Positions 6,079-16,791 of a stretch of DNA of 64,000 nt are shown here, one piece after another. Under the pieces are notes generated by a model. The model saw only the letters and a list, made by a program, of their open reading frames with translations. It was not told where the DNA came from and ran no database searches. Source of the stretch: Haemophilus parainfluenzae (GTDB lineage Bacteria; Pseudomonadota; Gammaproteobacteria; Enterobacterales; Pasteurellaceae); contig NZ_UGHY01000002.1 of NCBI RefSeq assembly GCF_900450995.1, positions 2,041,001 through 2,105,000 on the forward strand, given 5' to 3'. The stretch's first letter is position 1, and each line of letters opens with the position of its first letter. The translations under genes were made by a program, and so were the position numbers.

Positions 6079-7831
6079 TGCTCCGCATCTTGCGGATCAA
6101 CCGCATGAACCTTATTCCGATTTATTTGTGCTAGCTGGCTCTAAAGCATGGCAAGCATGGGATAATGGAAAAGGTGAAGAGTGGCTCTTATTGTGTTCGT
6201 TGGTGGATGGTCTAGAAAGTAATCAGAAACCAGTTATTCTAGGTGAAAATCAACTTGATAATATTTCTTCAACGCGTATAGCTAAAGAAGATCAGCAGTT
6301 AGTGAAGATTGCTCAATATGGCGAATTAAAACAGGAAGAAATCACCGAAATTTGTCAGAATTTAGCAAAAAATACTTCTGCTAGAGAAGTGAAACTCATT
6401 GATGCGGCCGCACAAGTAAAAGAGGATTTAAGCTCTTACATTCAACGCTTGCGAACCGATAAAAAGGCGGCAGATTTAGCAGACCAATTAGCACCGCCCG
6501 AAAAACTGAAAGAAAATGACGGAGTAAATAAGAAGGCACGGGCTTTGACGAAGTGGCTAAATATGGATTTAGCATTAAACCCAAAAGACCGAGAATTATA
6601 TCGCTATGACGGCATAAGCTGGCAGCTAGTAGATAAATTTGAGTTCTTAGATAATGCAGTAACTTTCTTTGATGAACAGGACTTCAATTATAGTGCGCGC
6701 TCAATCGAAAGCATTATTGATACAATCAAAATCCAATCGCCAAAAATGGGAACACAGGCGCAAGAGTTGATTGCTTTCAATAACGGCACTTTAAACCGCA
6801 CTACGTTAGAGTTCTTGCCCCATTATCGGGAAAATTGGTTAATGTCTTATATTCCGCATGAATATCTAAATTCAGCGCAAAATACACCATATTTTGATAA
6901 GTGGTTAGAGTTCGTAAGCAGTGGTAAAGAAAGCAAAAAGAACGCTATTCTAGCAGCTTTATACGCAGTTTTAACTAATCGCAACGACTGGCAATTATTC
7001 TTTGAAGTAACAGGCGATGGTGGTAGTGGAAAATCTGTTTTTGCTAATATTGCCACGTTATTGGCTGGTGAGCAGAACACAGAAAGCGGGCGTTTAGTGG
7101 ATTTAGATGAACCGCGCGGGCGAGAAAGCTTTGTAGGTAAAACTTTGCTAATTTGCCCTGAACAATCGCGTTATGGTGGTGATGGTGGTGGATTGAAAAG
7201 TATTACAGGGGGCGACCCTGTGAATATTGACCCAAAACACCGCACTAAATTTAAAGCGGTTATTCCGGCAGTAGTCTTAATCGTTAATAACGAGGCGACT
7301 AGATTTACAGAGCGTAGCGGTGGGATTGAGCGAAGAAGGGTAATCTTTCACTTTGACAAAGTAGTACCTGAAAACGAGCGAGATCCTAATTTCATGGATA
7401 AGATTGAGAGGGAAGTAGGGGGTATTATTTACAAACTAATACATAACTTTGAACAACCTGAAACCGCTAAGGCTGCTTTAAAAGAGCAACAAACAAGTGA
7501 TGAGGCCTTGGAAATAAAAAGCGAATCTGACCACATCACCGAATTTTGCGGATATTTCTATACTACGCCACAGAATGACGGCTTGTATATAGGAAATGCG
7601 AATCAAGTCAATAAGTCAAAAACGCATCTTTATCCGGCATACTTAGCCTTTGCTGTAGCGAGCGGCATTACAAATACCCTTACTTTGAGAAATTTCTCAA
7701 ATTCATTAAAGCAAGGATTTGCTCAACATAAAAATAAATTTGAGTTCTCTAAGGTTAAGGGAAAATATGGATATCGCTCCAATGTTCACTTCAAAAACTA
7801 TGAAGAGTTCCAAAATGAGTTCAATTCATAA
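6062..7831 (+). CDS. SF3 replicative helicase, P4 alpha / D5-like primase-helicase (no primase domain seen)
   Basis: 589 aa. Superfamily 3 helicase motifs are clear: Walker A GDGGSGKS (318-325), a B-like motif LLICPEQ (362-368), LKSITGGDP (378-386), motif C VLIVNNE (405-411) and an arginine-rich GGIERRR (420-426). A D5_N-like region precedes them. The C-terminal 100 residues (LRNFSNSLKQGF, then KYGYRSNVHF) look like the winged-helix origin-binding domain of P4 alpha-type proteins. The usual zinc-finger/TOPRIM primase half is missing: the protein is shorter than the 777-aa P4 alpha and the first 130 residues show no TOPRIM motifs. It probably starts replication of the excised element at the iterons just downstream. 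Confidence 0.85.
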   Translation: MARLINAPHLADQPHEPYSDLFVLAGSKAWQAWDNGKGEEWLLLCSLVDGLESNQKPVILGENQLDNISSTRIAKEDQQLVKIAQYGELKQEEITEICQNLAKNTSAREVKLIDAAAQVKEDLSSYIQRLRTDKKAADLADQLAPPEKLKENDGVNKKARALTKWLNMDLALNPKDRELYRYDGISWQLVDKFEFLDNAVTFFDEQDFNYSARSIESIIDTIKIQSPKMGTQAQELIAFNNGTLNRTTLEFLPHYRENWLMSYIPHEYLNSAQNTPYFDKWLEFVSSGKESKKNAILAALYAVLTNRNDWQLFFEVTGDGGSGKSVFANIATLLAGEQNTESGRLVDLDEPRGRESFVGKTLLICPEQSRYGGDGGGLKSITGGDPVNIDPKHRTKFKAVIPAVVLIVNNEATRFTERSGGIERRRVIFHFDKVVPENERDPNFMDKIEREVGGIIYKLIHNFEQPETAKAALKEQQTSDEALEIKSESDHITEFCGYFYTTPQNDGLYIGNANQVNKSKTHLYPAYLAFAVASGITNTLTLRNFSNSLKQGFAQHKNKFEFSKVKGKYGYRSNVHFKNYEEFQNEFNS

Positions 7832-7837
7832 ACCAGG

Positions 7838-7864
7838 AAAAGGGGGCGAAAGCCCCTTTTTTTA
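7838..7864 (+). terminator. Strong terminator after helicase gene
   Basis: AAAAGGGG-GC, GAAA tetraloop, GCCCCTTTT followed by more Ts, 6 bases after the stop codon. It ends the satellite early operon. Confidence 0.9.
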
Positions 7865-7880
7865 TGCTTTTTTCTTAAAA

Positions 7881-7971
7881 GGTGAACAATTAGGGTGAAC
7901 AATAATGTTCACCTATTCACCCGTAACTATATGAAATAAAAAGTTAAATTGACAAGGTGAACAGGTGAACC
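7881..7971 (+). other. GGTGAAC iteron cluster, candidate P4-type replication origin
   Basis: Four copies of GGTGAAC lie at 7881, 7894, 7956 and 7964, with an inverted copy GTTCACC at 7907 and a one-base variant ATTCACC at 7914, around an AT-rich centre (7925-7955). Phage P4 alpha protein binds type I iterons with the core GGTGAACAG, so this array beside an alpha-like helicase gene is the expected place for the satellite origin. It lies in the gap between the convergent helicase and integrase genes. Confidence 0.7.
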
Positions 7972-8003
7972 AATTTTTGTAATATTTTTTACACGCCGCT
8001 AAT

Positions 8004-9224
8004 TCACACGCTTTCTTTTTCGCATTGCTCCACAAAATCACTCCATAATTGCATCACAGGGCGGCGGAGTTCTACATAATCGTAACGGTTATATGCCTGA
8101 CTTGTTTTATTCCCAATGCTATGAGCAAGACAACTTTCAGCAATACGGAAATCAACTTGCTGATTTTCTAAAAACGTTCTAGCTATCGATCTCAATCCGT
8201 GAGCATCTTGAATCCCTTTGTAACCTATTTTTCTCAATGCGTTAGCAATTAGTTCTTTACTGGCTGATTGGTTAGGTTTGTGGTAGTGAGAAAATACGAA
8301 TTTGTCATCACCTGTTATAGGTTTCAATTCTTTCAGAATATCCATCATTAAAGACGAGAGAGGAACAATGTGCGGAAATGCCCCTTGTCTTGTTTTTTTC
8401 ATTTTTTCGGCTGGGATAGTCCATAACTTTTTATCAAAATCAATTTCAGACCATTCAACAGAAACCGCCTCGGCCGGACGAACCATTGAAAGTAATTGCC
8501 AGCGGAACAAAACCTTTGTTAGATAATCCCTGTTTGAATTTTTGAAGTCTTGTAATAGTTTCGGTAGTTCTTCCGGTTTGATTGCTGGGTGATGTTTTTG
8601 AGGCTCTTTATGGTAAGCATCAGATGCTTTCAAGCAAGAATTAAACGAAATCAATCCGATTGTTACCGCATAATTTAAAATCTGGTTAGCGAGGTTTAAT
8701 AAACGGTGCAGCGTATCATTGAAACCTTTTTCATTTAATTGACGAACAGTTTTAATCAGTAAAGGGGAAGAGATCTTATCAATAGGATAATTTCCAAGAG
8801 TAGGGAATAGATAATTTTCTAATCTTGCCCAATTCTTTTCCATTGTCATAGGCTCAATTTCTTTACTTCTTTTTTCTTTCCAAAGTAAAGCGACTTTATA
8901 GAAAGTATTTTCGTTCTGACCGTTTTTAATTAGTTCTTGTTCTTTTATGTATTCTTGCGGATCGATGCTTTGAGCAAGTAGGGCGCGATATTCTTCACGT
9001 TTTTGACGAGCTTGCGCAAGTGTTATAGCTGGATAAGTTCCAATAGTAAAAGATGTGCGCTTATTTGTTACTGGGTGATAATAATTAAAAATCCAAGCCT
9101 TAGCACCAGTAGGCTTAATGCGTAAAAAAAGACCGTTACCATCACTTAGATTGTATTCTTTATCCTTTGTTTTCGCTTTATCTACTTCGGTATTTGTGAG
9201 CGGTTTAGTAACACGAGGCATCAT
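8004..9224 (-). CDS. int: Tyrosine integrase, P4 family (DUF4102 type)
   Basis: 406 aa, the normal length for P4-type integrases. The N-terminal arm-binding DUF4102 domain (LSDGNGLFLRIKPTGAKAW, FTIGTYPAITLAQAR) is followed by a core-binding domain and the catalytic domain with R249 (MVRPAE), H342 and R345 (HGLR), H368 (LAHSIGN) and nucleophile Y378 (QAYNR). It inserts and, with an excision factor such as AlpA, removes the element at the 3' end of a tRNA gene. The start lies 189 bases from tRNA-Val(GAC), whose 3' end faces it. The start is MM; an AAGGA ribosome binding site precedes it. The gene is convergent with the helicase gene. It looks intact, so the element may still be mobile. Confidence 0.95.
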   Translation of the reverse strand: MMPRVTKPLTNTEVDKAKTKDKEYNLSDGNGLFLRIKPTGAKAWIFNYYHPVTNKRTSFTIGTYPAITLAQARQKREEYRALLAQSIDPQEYIKEQELIKNGQNENTFYKVALLWKEKRSKEIEPMTMEKNWARLENYLFPTLGNYPIDKISSPLLIKTVRQLNEKGFNDTLHRLLNLANQILNYAVTIGLISFNSCLKASDAYHKEPQKHHPAIKPEELPKLLQDFKNSNRDYLTKVLFRWQLLSMVRPAEAVSVEWSEIDFDKKLWTIPAEKMKKTRQGAFPHIVPLSSLMMDILKELKPITGDDKFVFSHYHKPNQSASKELIANALRKIGYKGIQDAHGLRSIARTFLENQQVDFRIAESCLAHSIGNKTSQAYNRYDYVELRRPVMQLWSDFVEQCEKESV

Positions 9225-9235
9225 TTTTCCTTGGT

Positions 9236-9290
9236 TTTAGTAACAAGATTTTTCGAAGTTTATCACCTTGTTACTAAACTTGTTACTAAA
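9236..9290. repeat. Three copies of a 12-mer in the int promoter region
   Basis: CTTGTTACTAAA occurs in tandem at 9267-9278 and 9279-9290, directly abutting, and once inverted (TTTAGTAACAAG) at 9236-9247, all perfect. The position, between the integrase start and the tRNA, fits integrase arm-type sites, AlpA/excisionase sites or an int operator. Confidence 0.7.
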
Positions 9291-9365
9291 AAACGCGGTT
9301 AAAGACAATTAAATCTGATTGGTTGCGATAAGTAAAAGGGCTGAAAAGCCTTGAAAACACTAGGG

Positions 9366-9396
9366 AAAACAAAACCCCGCGAGTAGTTTCGCGGGG
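9366..9396 (-). terminator. Terminator downstream of tRNA-Val
   Basis: Perfect 8-bp GC-rich stem CCCCGCGA / TCGCGGGG with a 6-base loop, and a T-rich tail (TTTTGTTTT) when read on the minus strand. It lies 17 bases past the tRNA 3' end. Confidence 0.85.
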
Positions 9397-9412
9397 CTGT
9401 GTTTAGGGTAAA

Positions 9413-9489
9413 TGGTGCGACTAGCTGGACTCGAACCAGTGACCCCCACCATGTCAAGGTGGTGCTCTAACCAACTGAGCTATAGTCGC
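9413..9489 (-). tRNA. tRNA-Val(GAC)
   Basis: 77 nt with encoded CCA. The acceptor stem pairs GCGACTA with TAGTCGC, the anticodon arm is CCACC-TTGACAT-GGTGG with anticodon GAC, and the T arm contains GGTTCGAGTCC. Its 3' end faces the integrase gene, making it the likely attachment site of the satellite; the matching attL copy would be left of the window. Confidence 0.95.
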
Positions 9490-9609
9490 GTAAAAGATGT
9501 GGCAGATGATAAACAGTTTTAATGATGAAAACAAGGGGATTTGTTTCAAGTTAAATTTAGCTGCTAAAAAAATAACCAAAATTTGTTGCAAAAACTCTCA
9601 GTGCTTGTT

Positions 9610-9638
9610 TTGATTTTGCGGTGGTTTAAGCGTATAAT
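9610..9638 (+). promoter_or_regulatory. pykA promoter
   Basis: TTGATT (9610-9615), 17-base spacer, TATAAT (9633-9638): a near-consensus sigma-70 promoter 79 bases before pykA. Confidence 0.75.
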
Positions 9639-9717
9639 GCGCAGCGTTTTTTATCTCGGATGATCCGAAATTTAAAAAAATCTTATTAAAATTGTAACCA
9701 TTTGTGGAGTTTAGATA

Positions 9718-11154
9718 ATGTCTAAAAAATTAAGAAGAACGAAGATTGTATGTACAATGGGTCCTGCAACAGACCGCGATAACAATCTTGAAAAAATTAT
9801 CGCAGCAGGCGCTAATGTTGTGCGTATGAACTTTTCTCACGGTACACCAGACGATCATATCGGCCGTGCTGAGCGCGTTCGTTCAATCGCGAAAAAATTA
9901 GGTAAAACCGTGGCAATTTTAGGTGACTTACAAGGTCCTAAAATTCGTGTTTCTACTTTTAAAGATGGCAAAATTTTCTTAAATGTTGGTGATAAATTTA
10001 TTCTTGATGCGGAATTACCAAAAGGTGAAGGTAATCAAGAAGCCGTTGGTTTAGACTATAAAACTCTTCCACAGGACGTTGTTCCTGGCGATATTCTTTT
10101 ATTAGATGATGGCCGTGTTCAATTAAAAGTCCTTTCTACTGACGGTGCAAAAGTATTTACTGAAGTGACAGTTGGTGGTCCATTATCAAACAATAAAGGG
10201 ATCAATAAATTAGGCGGTGGTTTATCTGCAGATGCATTAACTGAAAAAGATAAAGCAGATATCATCACAGCTGCACGTATCGGTGTAGATTACTTAGCTG
10301 TATCTTTCCCTCGTTCAAGTGCGGATTTAAACTATGCACGTGAATTAGCAAAACAAGCAGGTTTAGACGCGAAAATCGTTGCTAAAGTTGAACGTGCTGA
10401 AACCGTTGTTGATGAAGCAGCAATGGATGATATCATCCTTGCTTCTGATGTGATCATGGTTGCGCGTGGTGACTTAGGTGTTGAAATCGGTGACCCAGAA
10501 TTAGTTGGCGTACAGAAAAAATTAATTCGTCGTTCACGTCAATTAAACCGTGCGGTAATCACTGCAACTCAAATGATGGAGTCAATGATCAGCAACCCAA
10601 TGCCAACTCGCGCAGAAGTGATGGACGTGGCAAATGCGGTATTAGATGGTACTGACGCGGTAATGCTTTCAGCAGAAACAGCAGCAGGTCAATATCCAGC
10701 TGAAACTGTGGCGACAATGGCTCGTGTATGTTTAGGGGCAGAAAAAATGCCTAGCATCAATATTTCTCATCACCGTCTAGATCGTGAATTCAGAGATATT
10801 GAAGAATCTGTGGCAATGTCTGCAATGTATGCAGCAAACCATTTAAGTGGTATTGCTGCAATCATTACATTAAGCCACTCTGGTCGTACACCATTATTAA
10901 TGTCACGTATCAGCTCAGGTTTACCAATTTTTGCACTTTCTCGTGTTCAAGAAACCTTAAACCGTTGTGCATTATACCGCGGCGTGACACCTGTTCATTT
11001 TGATGGTGAATCTCGTAGTTCTGCGGGTGCAAAAGCAGCGATTAACCTATTAAAAGAAAAAGGTTATTTAGTTTCAGGTGATCTTGTTTTATTAACACAA
11101 GGTGATGAATCAGAAGGCACAACCAACGTTTGTCGTACTTTAACGGTTGAATAA
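9718..11154 (+). CDS. pykA: Pyruvate kinase
   Basis: Converts phosphoenolpyruvate and ADP to pyruvate and ATP, the last step of glycolysis, in the cytoplasm. 478 aa, very similar along its length to E. coli PykA (type II): [18 protein letters not shown] at the N terminus, [13 protein letters not shown], the active-site region IVAKVERAE and [12 protein letters not shown], then ATQMMESM and the C-terminal regulatory domain. It has its own near-consensus promoter and a terminator 24 bases after the stop, so it is monocistronic. It marks the return to backbone chromosome right of the phage element. Confidence 0.97.
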   Translation: MSKKLRRTKIVCTMGPATDRDNNLEKIIAAGANVVRMNFSHGTPDDHIGRAERVRSIAKKLGKTVAILGDLQGPKIRVSTFKDGKIFLNVGDKFILDAELPKGEGNQEAVGLDYKTLPQDVVPGDILLLDDGRVQLKVLSTDGAKVFTEVTVGGPLSNNKGINKLGGGLSADALTEKDKADIITAARIGVDYLAVSFPRSSADLNYARELAKQAGLDAKIVAKVERAETVVDEAAMDDIILASDVIMVARGDLGVEIGDPELVGVQKKLIRRSRQLNRAVITATQMMESMISNPMPTRAEVMDVANAVLDGTDAVMLSAETAAGQYPAETVATMARVCLGAEKMPSINISHHRLDREFRDIEESVAMSAMYAANHLSGIAAIITLSHSGRTPLLMSRISSGLPIFALSRVQETLNRCALYRGVTPVHFDGESRSSAGAKAAINLLKEKGYLVSGDLVLLTQGDESEGTTNVCRTLTVE

Positions 11155-11178
11155 TCAACATTTCTGAATAAAAAAGAG

Positions 11179-11202
11179 CGGTGGATTTTTCCACCGTTTT
11201 TT
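11179..11202 (+). terminator. pykA terminator
   Basis: CGGTGGA-TTTT-TCCACCG followed by six Ts. Confidence 0.85.
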
Positions 11203-11302
11203 ATATCTAAAATATTGAAAATATTGACCGTACTTTTTTCTTAAAACCATCTCTTATTTGCGGTATCATAAGCACAGTTTTTTAGTTTAAATTGAAATCC
11301 TT

Positions 11303-12709
11303 ATGGCATCACAACGACAAATCCAATCATCTGATCATAAAACTGAACAAGTTAGCATCCCGCCTCATTCTACTGAAGCTGAACAAGCCGTACTTGGCGG
11401 CATCATGTTGAGTAATCAACATTGGGATGGTATTGCTGAAAGAGTGATTGCTGAGGATTTTTATACTTTTGCGCATAAAGCAATCTTCCAAACCATGGAA
11501 GAATTAATGCGTAACCAAACACCGATTGATTTAATCACCCTTGATCAAGCTCTTAAAGCTAAGGGTATTAGTGATTCTGTAGGCGGTTTTGCTTATTTAG
11601 CGGATCTTTCTAATAACACGCCAAATGCCATTAATATTTTGGCTTATGCTGAAATCGTGCGTGAAAAAGCGATTTTACGTGAGCTTATTGCAGTGGGAAA
11701 TCGTATCGCTGAAAACAGCTATTCTCCGAAAGGCAAAGACATCAAAATGGTGTTGGATGAAGCCGAGAGAGAAGTGTTTGCTATTGCTGAAAAACGCAGT
11801 TCTTCAACTGAAGGACCACAAAATGTGATCAGCGTGTTGGAAAGTACTATTGCTCGAATTGATACCTTAAGTAAGCTTGAAAATCATAGTGGTGTGACAG
11901 GGATCACAACGGGCTTTGTTGACTTAGATAAGAAAACAGCAGGGTTACAACCTTCTGATCTTATCATTGTCGCTGCACGTCCTTCTATGGGAAAAACCAC
12001 CTTTGCAATGAACCTTTGTGAAAATGCCGCCATGGCAAGTGATAAGCCTGTGTTGGTATTCAGTTTAGAGATGCCTGCGGAACAAATCATGATGCGTATG
12101 ATTGCCTCTCTAGCTCGCGTGGACCAAACCAAAATTCGTACTGGTCAAAATTTGGATGAAACGGAATGGAGCAAAATTGCCAGCGTATTTGGGATGTTTA
12201 AGCAAAAAAACAATCTTTATATTGATGATTCATCTGGTTTAACCCCAACGGAATTACGTTCTCGCGCGCGTCGTGTGTATCGCGAAAATGGGGGCTTGAG
12301 CATGATTATGGTGGACTACCTTCAATTAATGCGCGCACCTGCATTTTCAGATAACCGTACCTTAGAAATCGCGGAGATTTCCCGTTCTTTAAAAGCCTTA
12401 GCGAAAGAATTAGAAGTCCCCGTTGTAGCTCTTTCTCAGCTTAACCGTACGTTGGAACAACGTGCAGATAAACGTCCGGTAAACTCAGATTTACGTGAAT
12501 CAGGCTCTATTGAGCAGGATGCTGACTTGATTATGTTTATTTATCGTGACGAAGTGTATAACGATAACTCTGAAGACAAAGGTATTGCTGAAATCATTAT
12601 TGGTAAACAACGTAACGGCCCGATTGGACGTGTACGTTTAGCATTTAACGGTCAATTCTCACGCTTTGATAACCTTGCCGAACAGCGTGAATACAGAGAT
12701 GATTATTAG
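11303..12709 (+). CDS. dnaB: Replicative DNA helicase DnaB
   Basis: Hexameric 5'-3' helicase that opens the replication fork and contacts primase. 468 aa, the family length. The N-terminal DnaG-interacting domain (PPHSTEAEQAVLGGIM; DLITLDQAL) leads into the RecA-type motor with Walker A ARPSMGKT (225-232), Walker B-like MIMVDYLQLM, and C-terminal EQDADLIMFIYRDEVY and IIIGKQRNGP. No intein. It begins a unit with alr, which starts 23 bases after its stop codon. The start ATG (MASQRQ) lies soon after an AT-rich promoter-like stretch with a TATCAT box. Confidence 0.97.
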   Translation: MASQRQIQSSDHKTEQVSIPPHSTEAEQAVLGGIMLSNQHWDGIAERVIAEDFYTFAHKAIFQTMEELMRNQTPIDLITLDQALKAKGISDSVGGFAYLADLSNNTPNAINILAYAEIVREKAILRELIAVGNRIAENSYSPKGKDIKMVLDEAEREVFAIAEKRSSSTEGPQNVISVLESTIARIDTLSKLENHSGVTGITTGFVDLDKKTAGLQPSDLIIVAARPSMGKTTFAMNLCENAAMASDKPVLVFSLEMPAEQIMMRMIASLARVDQTKIRTGQNLDETEWSKIASVFGMFKQKNNLYIDDSSGLTPTELRSRARRVYRENGGLSMIMVDYLQLMRAPAFSDNRTLEIAEISRSLKALAKELEVPVVALSQLNRTLEQRADKRPVNSDLRESGSIEQDADLIMFIYRDEVYNDNSEDKGIAEIIIGKQRNGPIGRVRLAFNGQFSRFDNLAEQREYRDDY

Positions 12710-12732
12710 ACAAAAAATAACGGATTAGAAAA

Positions 12733-13815
12733 ATGAACGTGAAACCGGCAACAGCGAAAATCAGTTCGCTTGCCTTAAAACATAATTTACAAGTTATTAA
12801 AGAAAAAGCGCCCCACAGTAAAATTATTGCTGTGGTAAAAGCAAACGCATATGGTCACGGTGTGGTATTTGTCTCATCCGCTTTAGAAAGCATGGTGGAT
12901 TGCTTTGCTGTGGCACGCTTAGAAGAGGCGTTATCTTTACGCTCTAACGGTATTATTAAACCGATCTTATTGCTAGAAGGCTTTTTTGATGAAAAAGATC
13001 TGCCTATTATTGCAGTAAATAATATTGAGACGGTGGTACATAACCGCGAACAGCTTGAAGCATTAAAACGAGCCGTAGTACCAAGTCCAATTAAAGTTTG
13101 GTTAAAAATTGATACCGGTATGCACCGTTTAGGTGTATCACTTGATGAAGTGAATTATTTTTATCAAGAGCTGAAAAAACTCCCTCAAATTCAACCGCAC
13201 TTAGGTTTTGTGAGTCATTTTAGCCGTGCTGATGAGTTAGATTCAGATTACACTCAAGTTCAGTTAGATCGTTTTCTTCAAGCTATAAAAAATAAAGAGG
13301 GAGACCGAACCATTGCCGCATCAGGTGGGATTCTATTCTGGCCAGAAGCGCATTTAGATTGTATTCGCCCAGGGATTATTATGTACGGCATTTCACCAAC
13401 AGATACTGTCGGCGCTGAATTTGGTTTAATCCCCGTGATGAACTTAACTTCTTCATTGCTTGCGGTGCGAGAACATAAAAAAGGTGAACCTGTTGGCTAT
13501 GGTGGTATTTGGACGAGTCCGAAAGATACTAAAATTGGCGTGGTTGCCATTGGTTATGGTGATGGATATCCGCGTGATGTGCCAGAAGGTACGCCAGTTT
13601 ATCTAAATGGTCGTATTGTTCCTATTGTTGGTCGTGTCTCAATGGATATGCTAACGGTAGATTTAGGCGAAGATAGCCAAGATAAAGTCGGTGACGAAGT
13701 GATTTTATGGGGTAAGGAATTACCAATTGAAACGGTAGCTAAATACAGTGGTATTTTAAGCTATGAACTGATTACAAAATTAACGCCTCGTGTTATAACA
13801 GAATATGTCGATTAA
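12733..13815 (+). CDS. alr: Alanine racemase
   Basis: PLP enzyme that interconverts L- and D-alanine, supplying D-alanine for peptidoglycan. 360 aa, family length. The PLP lysine K36 is in AVVKANAYGHG; the second-base tyrosine region is VGYGGIW; GRVSMDMLTVD and the beta-barrel C-terminal domain are present. It follows dnaB closely, the same order as in other Haemophilus genomes, and is followed by pgi after a 56-base gap. Confidence 0.97.
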   Translation: MNVKPATAKISSLALKHNLQVIKEKAPHSKIIAVVKANAYGHGVVFVSSALESMVDCFAVARLEEALSLRSNGIIKPILLLEGFFDEKDLPIIAVNNIETVVHNREQLEALKRAVVPSPIKVWLKIDTGMHRLGVSLDEVNYFYQELKKLPQIQPHLGFVSHFSRADELDSDYTQVQLDRFLQAIKNKEGDRTIAASGGILFWPEAHLDCIRPGIIMYGISPTDTVGAEFGLIPVMNLTSSLLAVREHKKGEPVGYGGIWTSPKDTKIGVVAIGYGDGYPRDVPEGTPVYLNGRIVPIVGRVSMDMLTVDLGEDSQDKVGDEVILWGKELPIETVAKYSGILSYELITKLTPRVITEYVD

Positions 13816-13859
13816 TTGTTTTTGCAAGAAAGCAAAAATGTAAAGAATTCAATTTTTAA

Positions 13860-15521
<1,662 letters not shown>

Positions 15522-15577
15522 GATAATGGAAAGCAAAAGAGCGATCAAAATTGATCTGACCCCAAAAAGTTAGACTG

Positions 15578-16391
15578 TTATTTAAAGGATTGTTTTCGAT
15601 ATTGTATCGGACTCAGTCCTTTTAATTTTAGTTGAATCCGTCGGTGATTATAGTAATCCAAATAATCTCTGACAGCATCAACTATCTCTTCTTTTGTTTT
15701 AAATTCCCGACCATAAAAACATTCTGTTTTTAATCGCCCAAAGAAACTTTCCATTGCGGCGTTATCTAAGCAATTCCCTTTTCTCGACATACTTTGAATG
15801 ATGCCATGTTCAGCCAAGATTTGACGATAAGCTACCATTTGATATTGCCAGCCTTGGTCTGAATGTAAAATGACACCACAAGCTTTATTTAATCCTTTGA
15901 CGGCTTGCATTAACATGTCCTCTACTTGCGCCCAGTTTGGGGAATAGCTGAGGTTATAGGAGACTATCTCATTGTTAAATAAGTCTAAAATTGGAGATAA
16001 ATAGACTTTACTCCCATCTTTCGCCTTAAACTCGGTGATATCGGTCACCCATTTTTGTTTCGGGGCCGTTGCACTAAAATCGCGTTCAAGATGATTCGGT
16101 GCAATCACCCCTATCGTGCCTCGATAGGTCGTAAATTTCTTGCTTTTTCTTGACCGCACTTGAAGCCCAAGCGTCTGCATTAAACGTTGAACTTTTTTAT
16201 GATTCACGCCTGGCAAGCTGGCATGAACACGTCGGTAGCCATAATCAGGATGATTGGCTTTGATGTGTTGAATGGTCTTTTTCAACAACTCATCCTTATC
16301 CGGTTTAATCTGAAGTTTCGCAAAAACGTACTACGCGCTAACTGTGCAAAGCCTAAAAGCCATTTTAACGGATAGCGTGTTCTTAACCCTT
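15578..16391 (-). pseudogene. IS150-type transposase OrfB (DDE integrase domain), frameshifted
   Basis: The open 236-residue part contains the rve catalytic core: KWVTDITEFK (first D), LHSDQGWQY (second D) and the third acidic residue in CLDNAAMESFFGRLKTE, ending NHRRIQLKLKGLSPIQYR, all typical of IS150 OrfB. The expected N terminus (TRYPLKWLLGFAQLARSTF) is present in a different frame upstream. The frames meet at a run of five A on the plus strand (16322-16326); six would restore one continuous protein. So either a one-base deletion has inactivated it, or the base is a sequencing error. Confidence 0.85.
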
Positions 16392-16736
16392 GGATAATTT
16401 CCGTTGCTCGGCTTCGTCCTGAAGTCTGAGCCTTCTCAACTCCTTTAGGTAGGCTACCTCCGCTTCAAGCTGTAAAATTCTCAGGCGTAAACGGCCTTCT
16501 TCTGTTTTGGGTGGAGGAGGCATTCTGGCGTATTTAGGTTTCATTGGCGGTCGTCCTGATGGTTTACGGGGAATCAGTCCTTTTATGCCACTTTTTTCAA
16601 ACCGTTTCAACCATGTCCCGACTAGGGCGTTGGAAGGAATATTGTAAAAACGAGCAGCTTCTCTAATACTCATTTTCTCATTCAAAATAGGTTGAAGAGC
16701 CTGTAATTTAAATTCGATTGTGTAATGTTTACCCAT
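16383..16736 (-). CDS. IS150-type transposase OrfA
   Basis: 117 aa from the ATG at 16736 (MGKHYTIEFKLQALQ); the frame is open further upstream but that would run across the inverted repeat. It has two helix-turn-helix stretches (MSIREAARFYNIPSNALVG, KSGIKGLIPRKPSGRPP) and a C-terminal leucine-zipper-like segment (LRILQLEAEVAYLKELRRL). It binds the IS ends; the active transposase is normally an OrfA-OrfB fusion made by -1 frameshifting at the overlap near 16390. Confidence 0.9.
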   Translation of the reverse strand: MGKHYTIEFKLQALQPILNEKMSIREAARFYNIPSNALVGTWLKRFEKSGIKGLIPRKPSGRPPMKPKYARMPPPPKTEEGRLRLRILQLEAEVAYLKELRRLRLQDEAEQRKLSKG

Positions 16737-16791
16737 AAAAAATCTGTACCTCAATTGTTGGTTTGTTGAGTCCAACTTTTGGGGGCAGATC

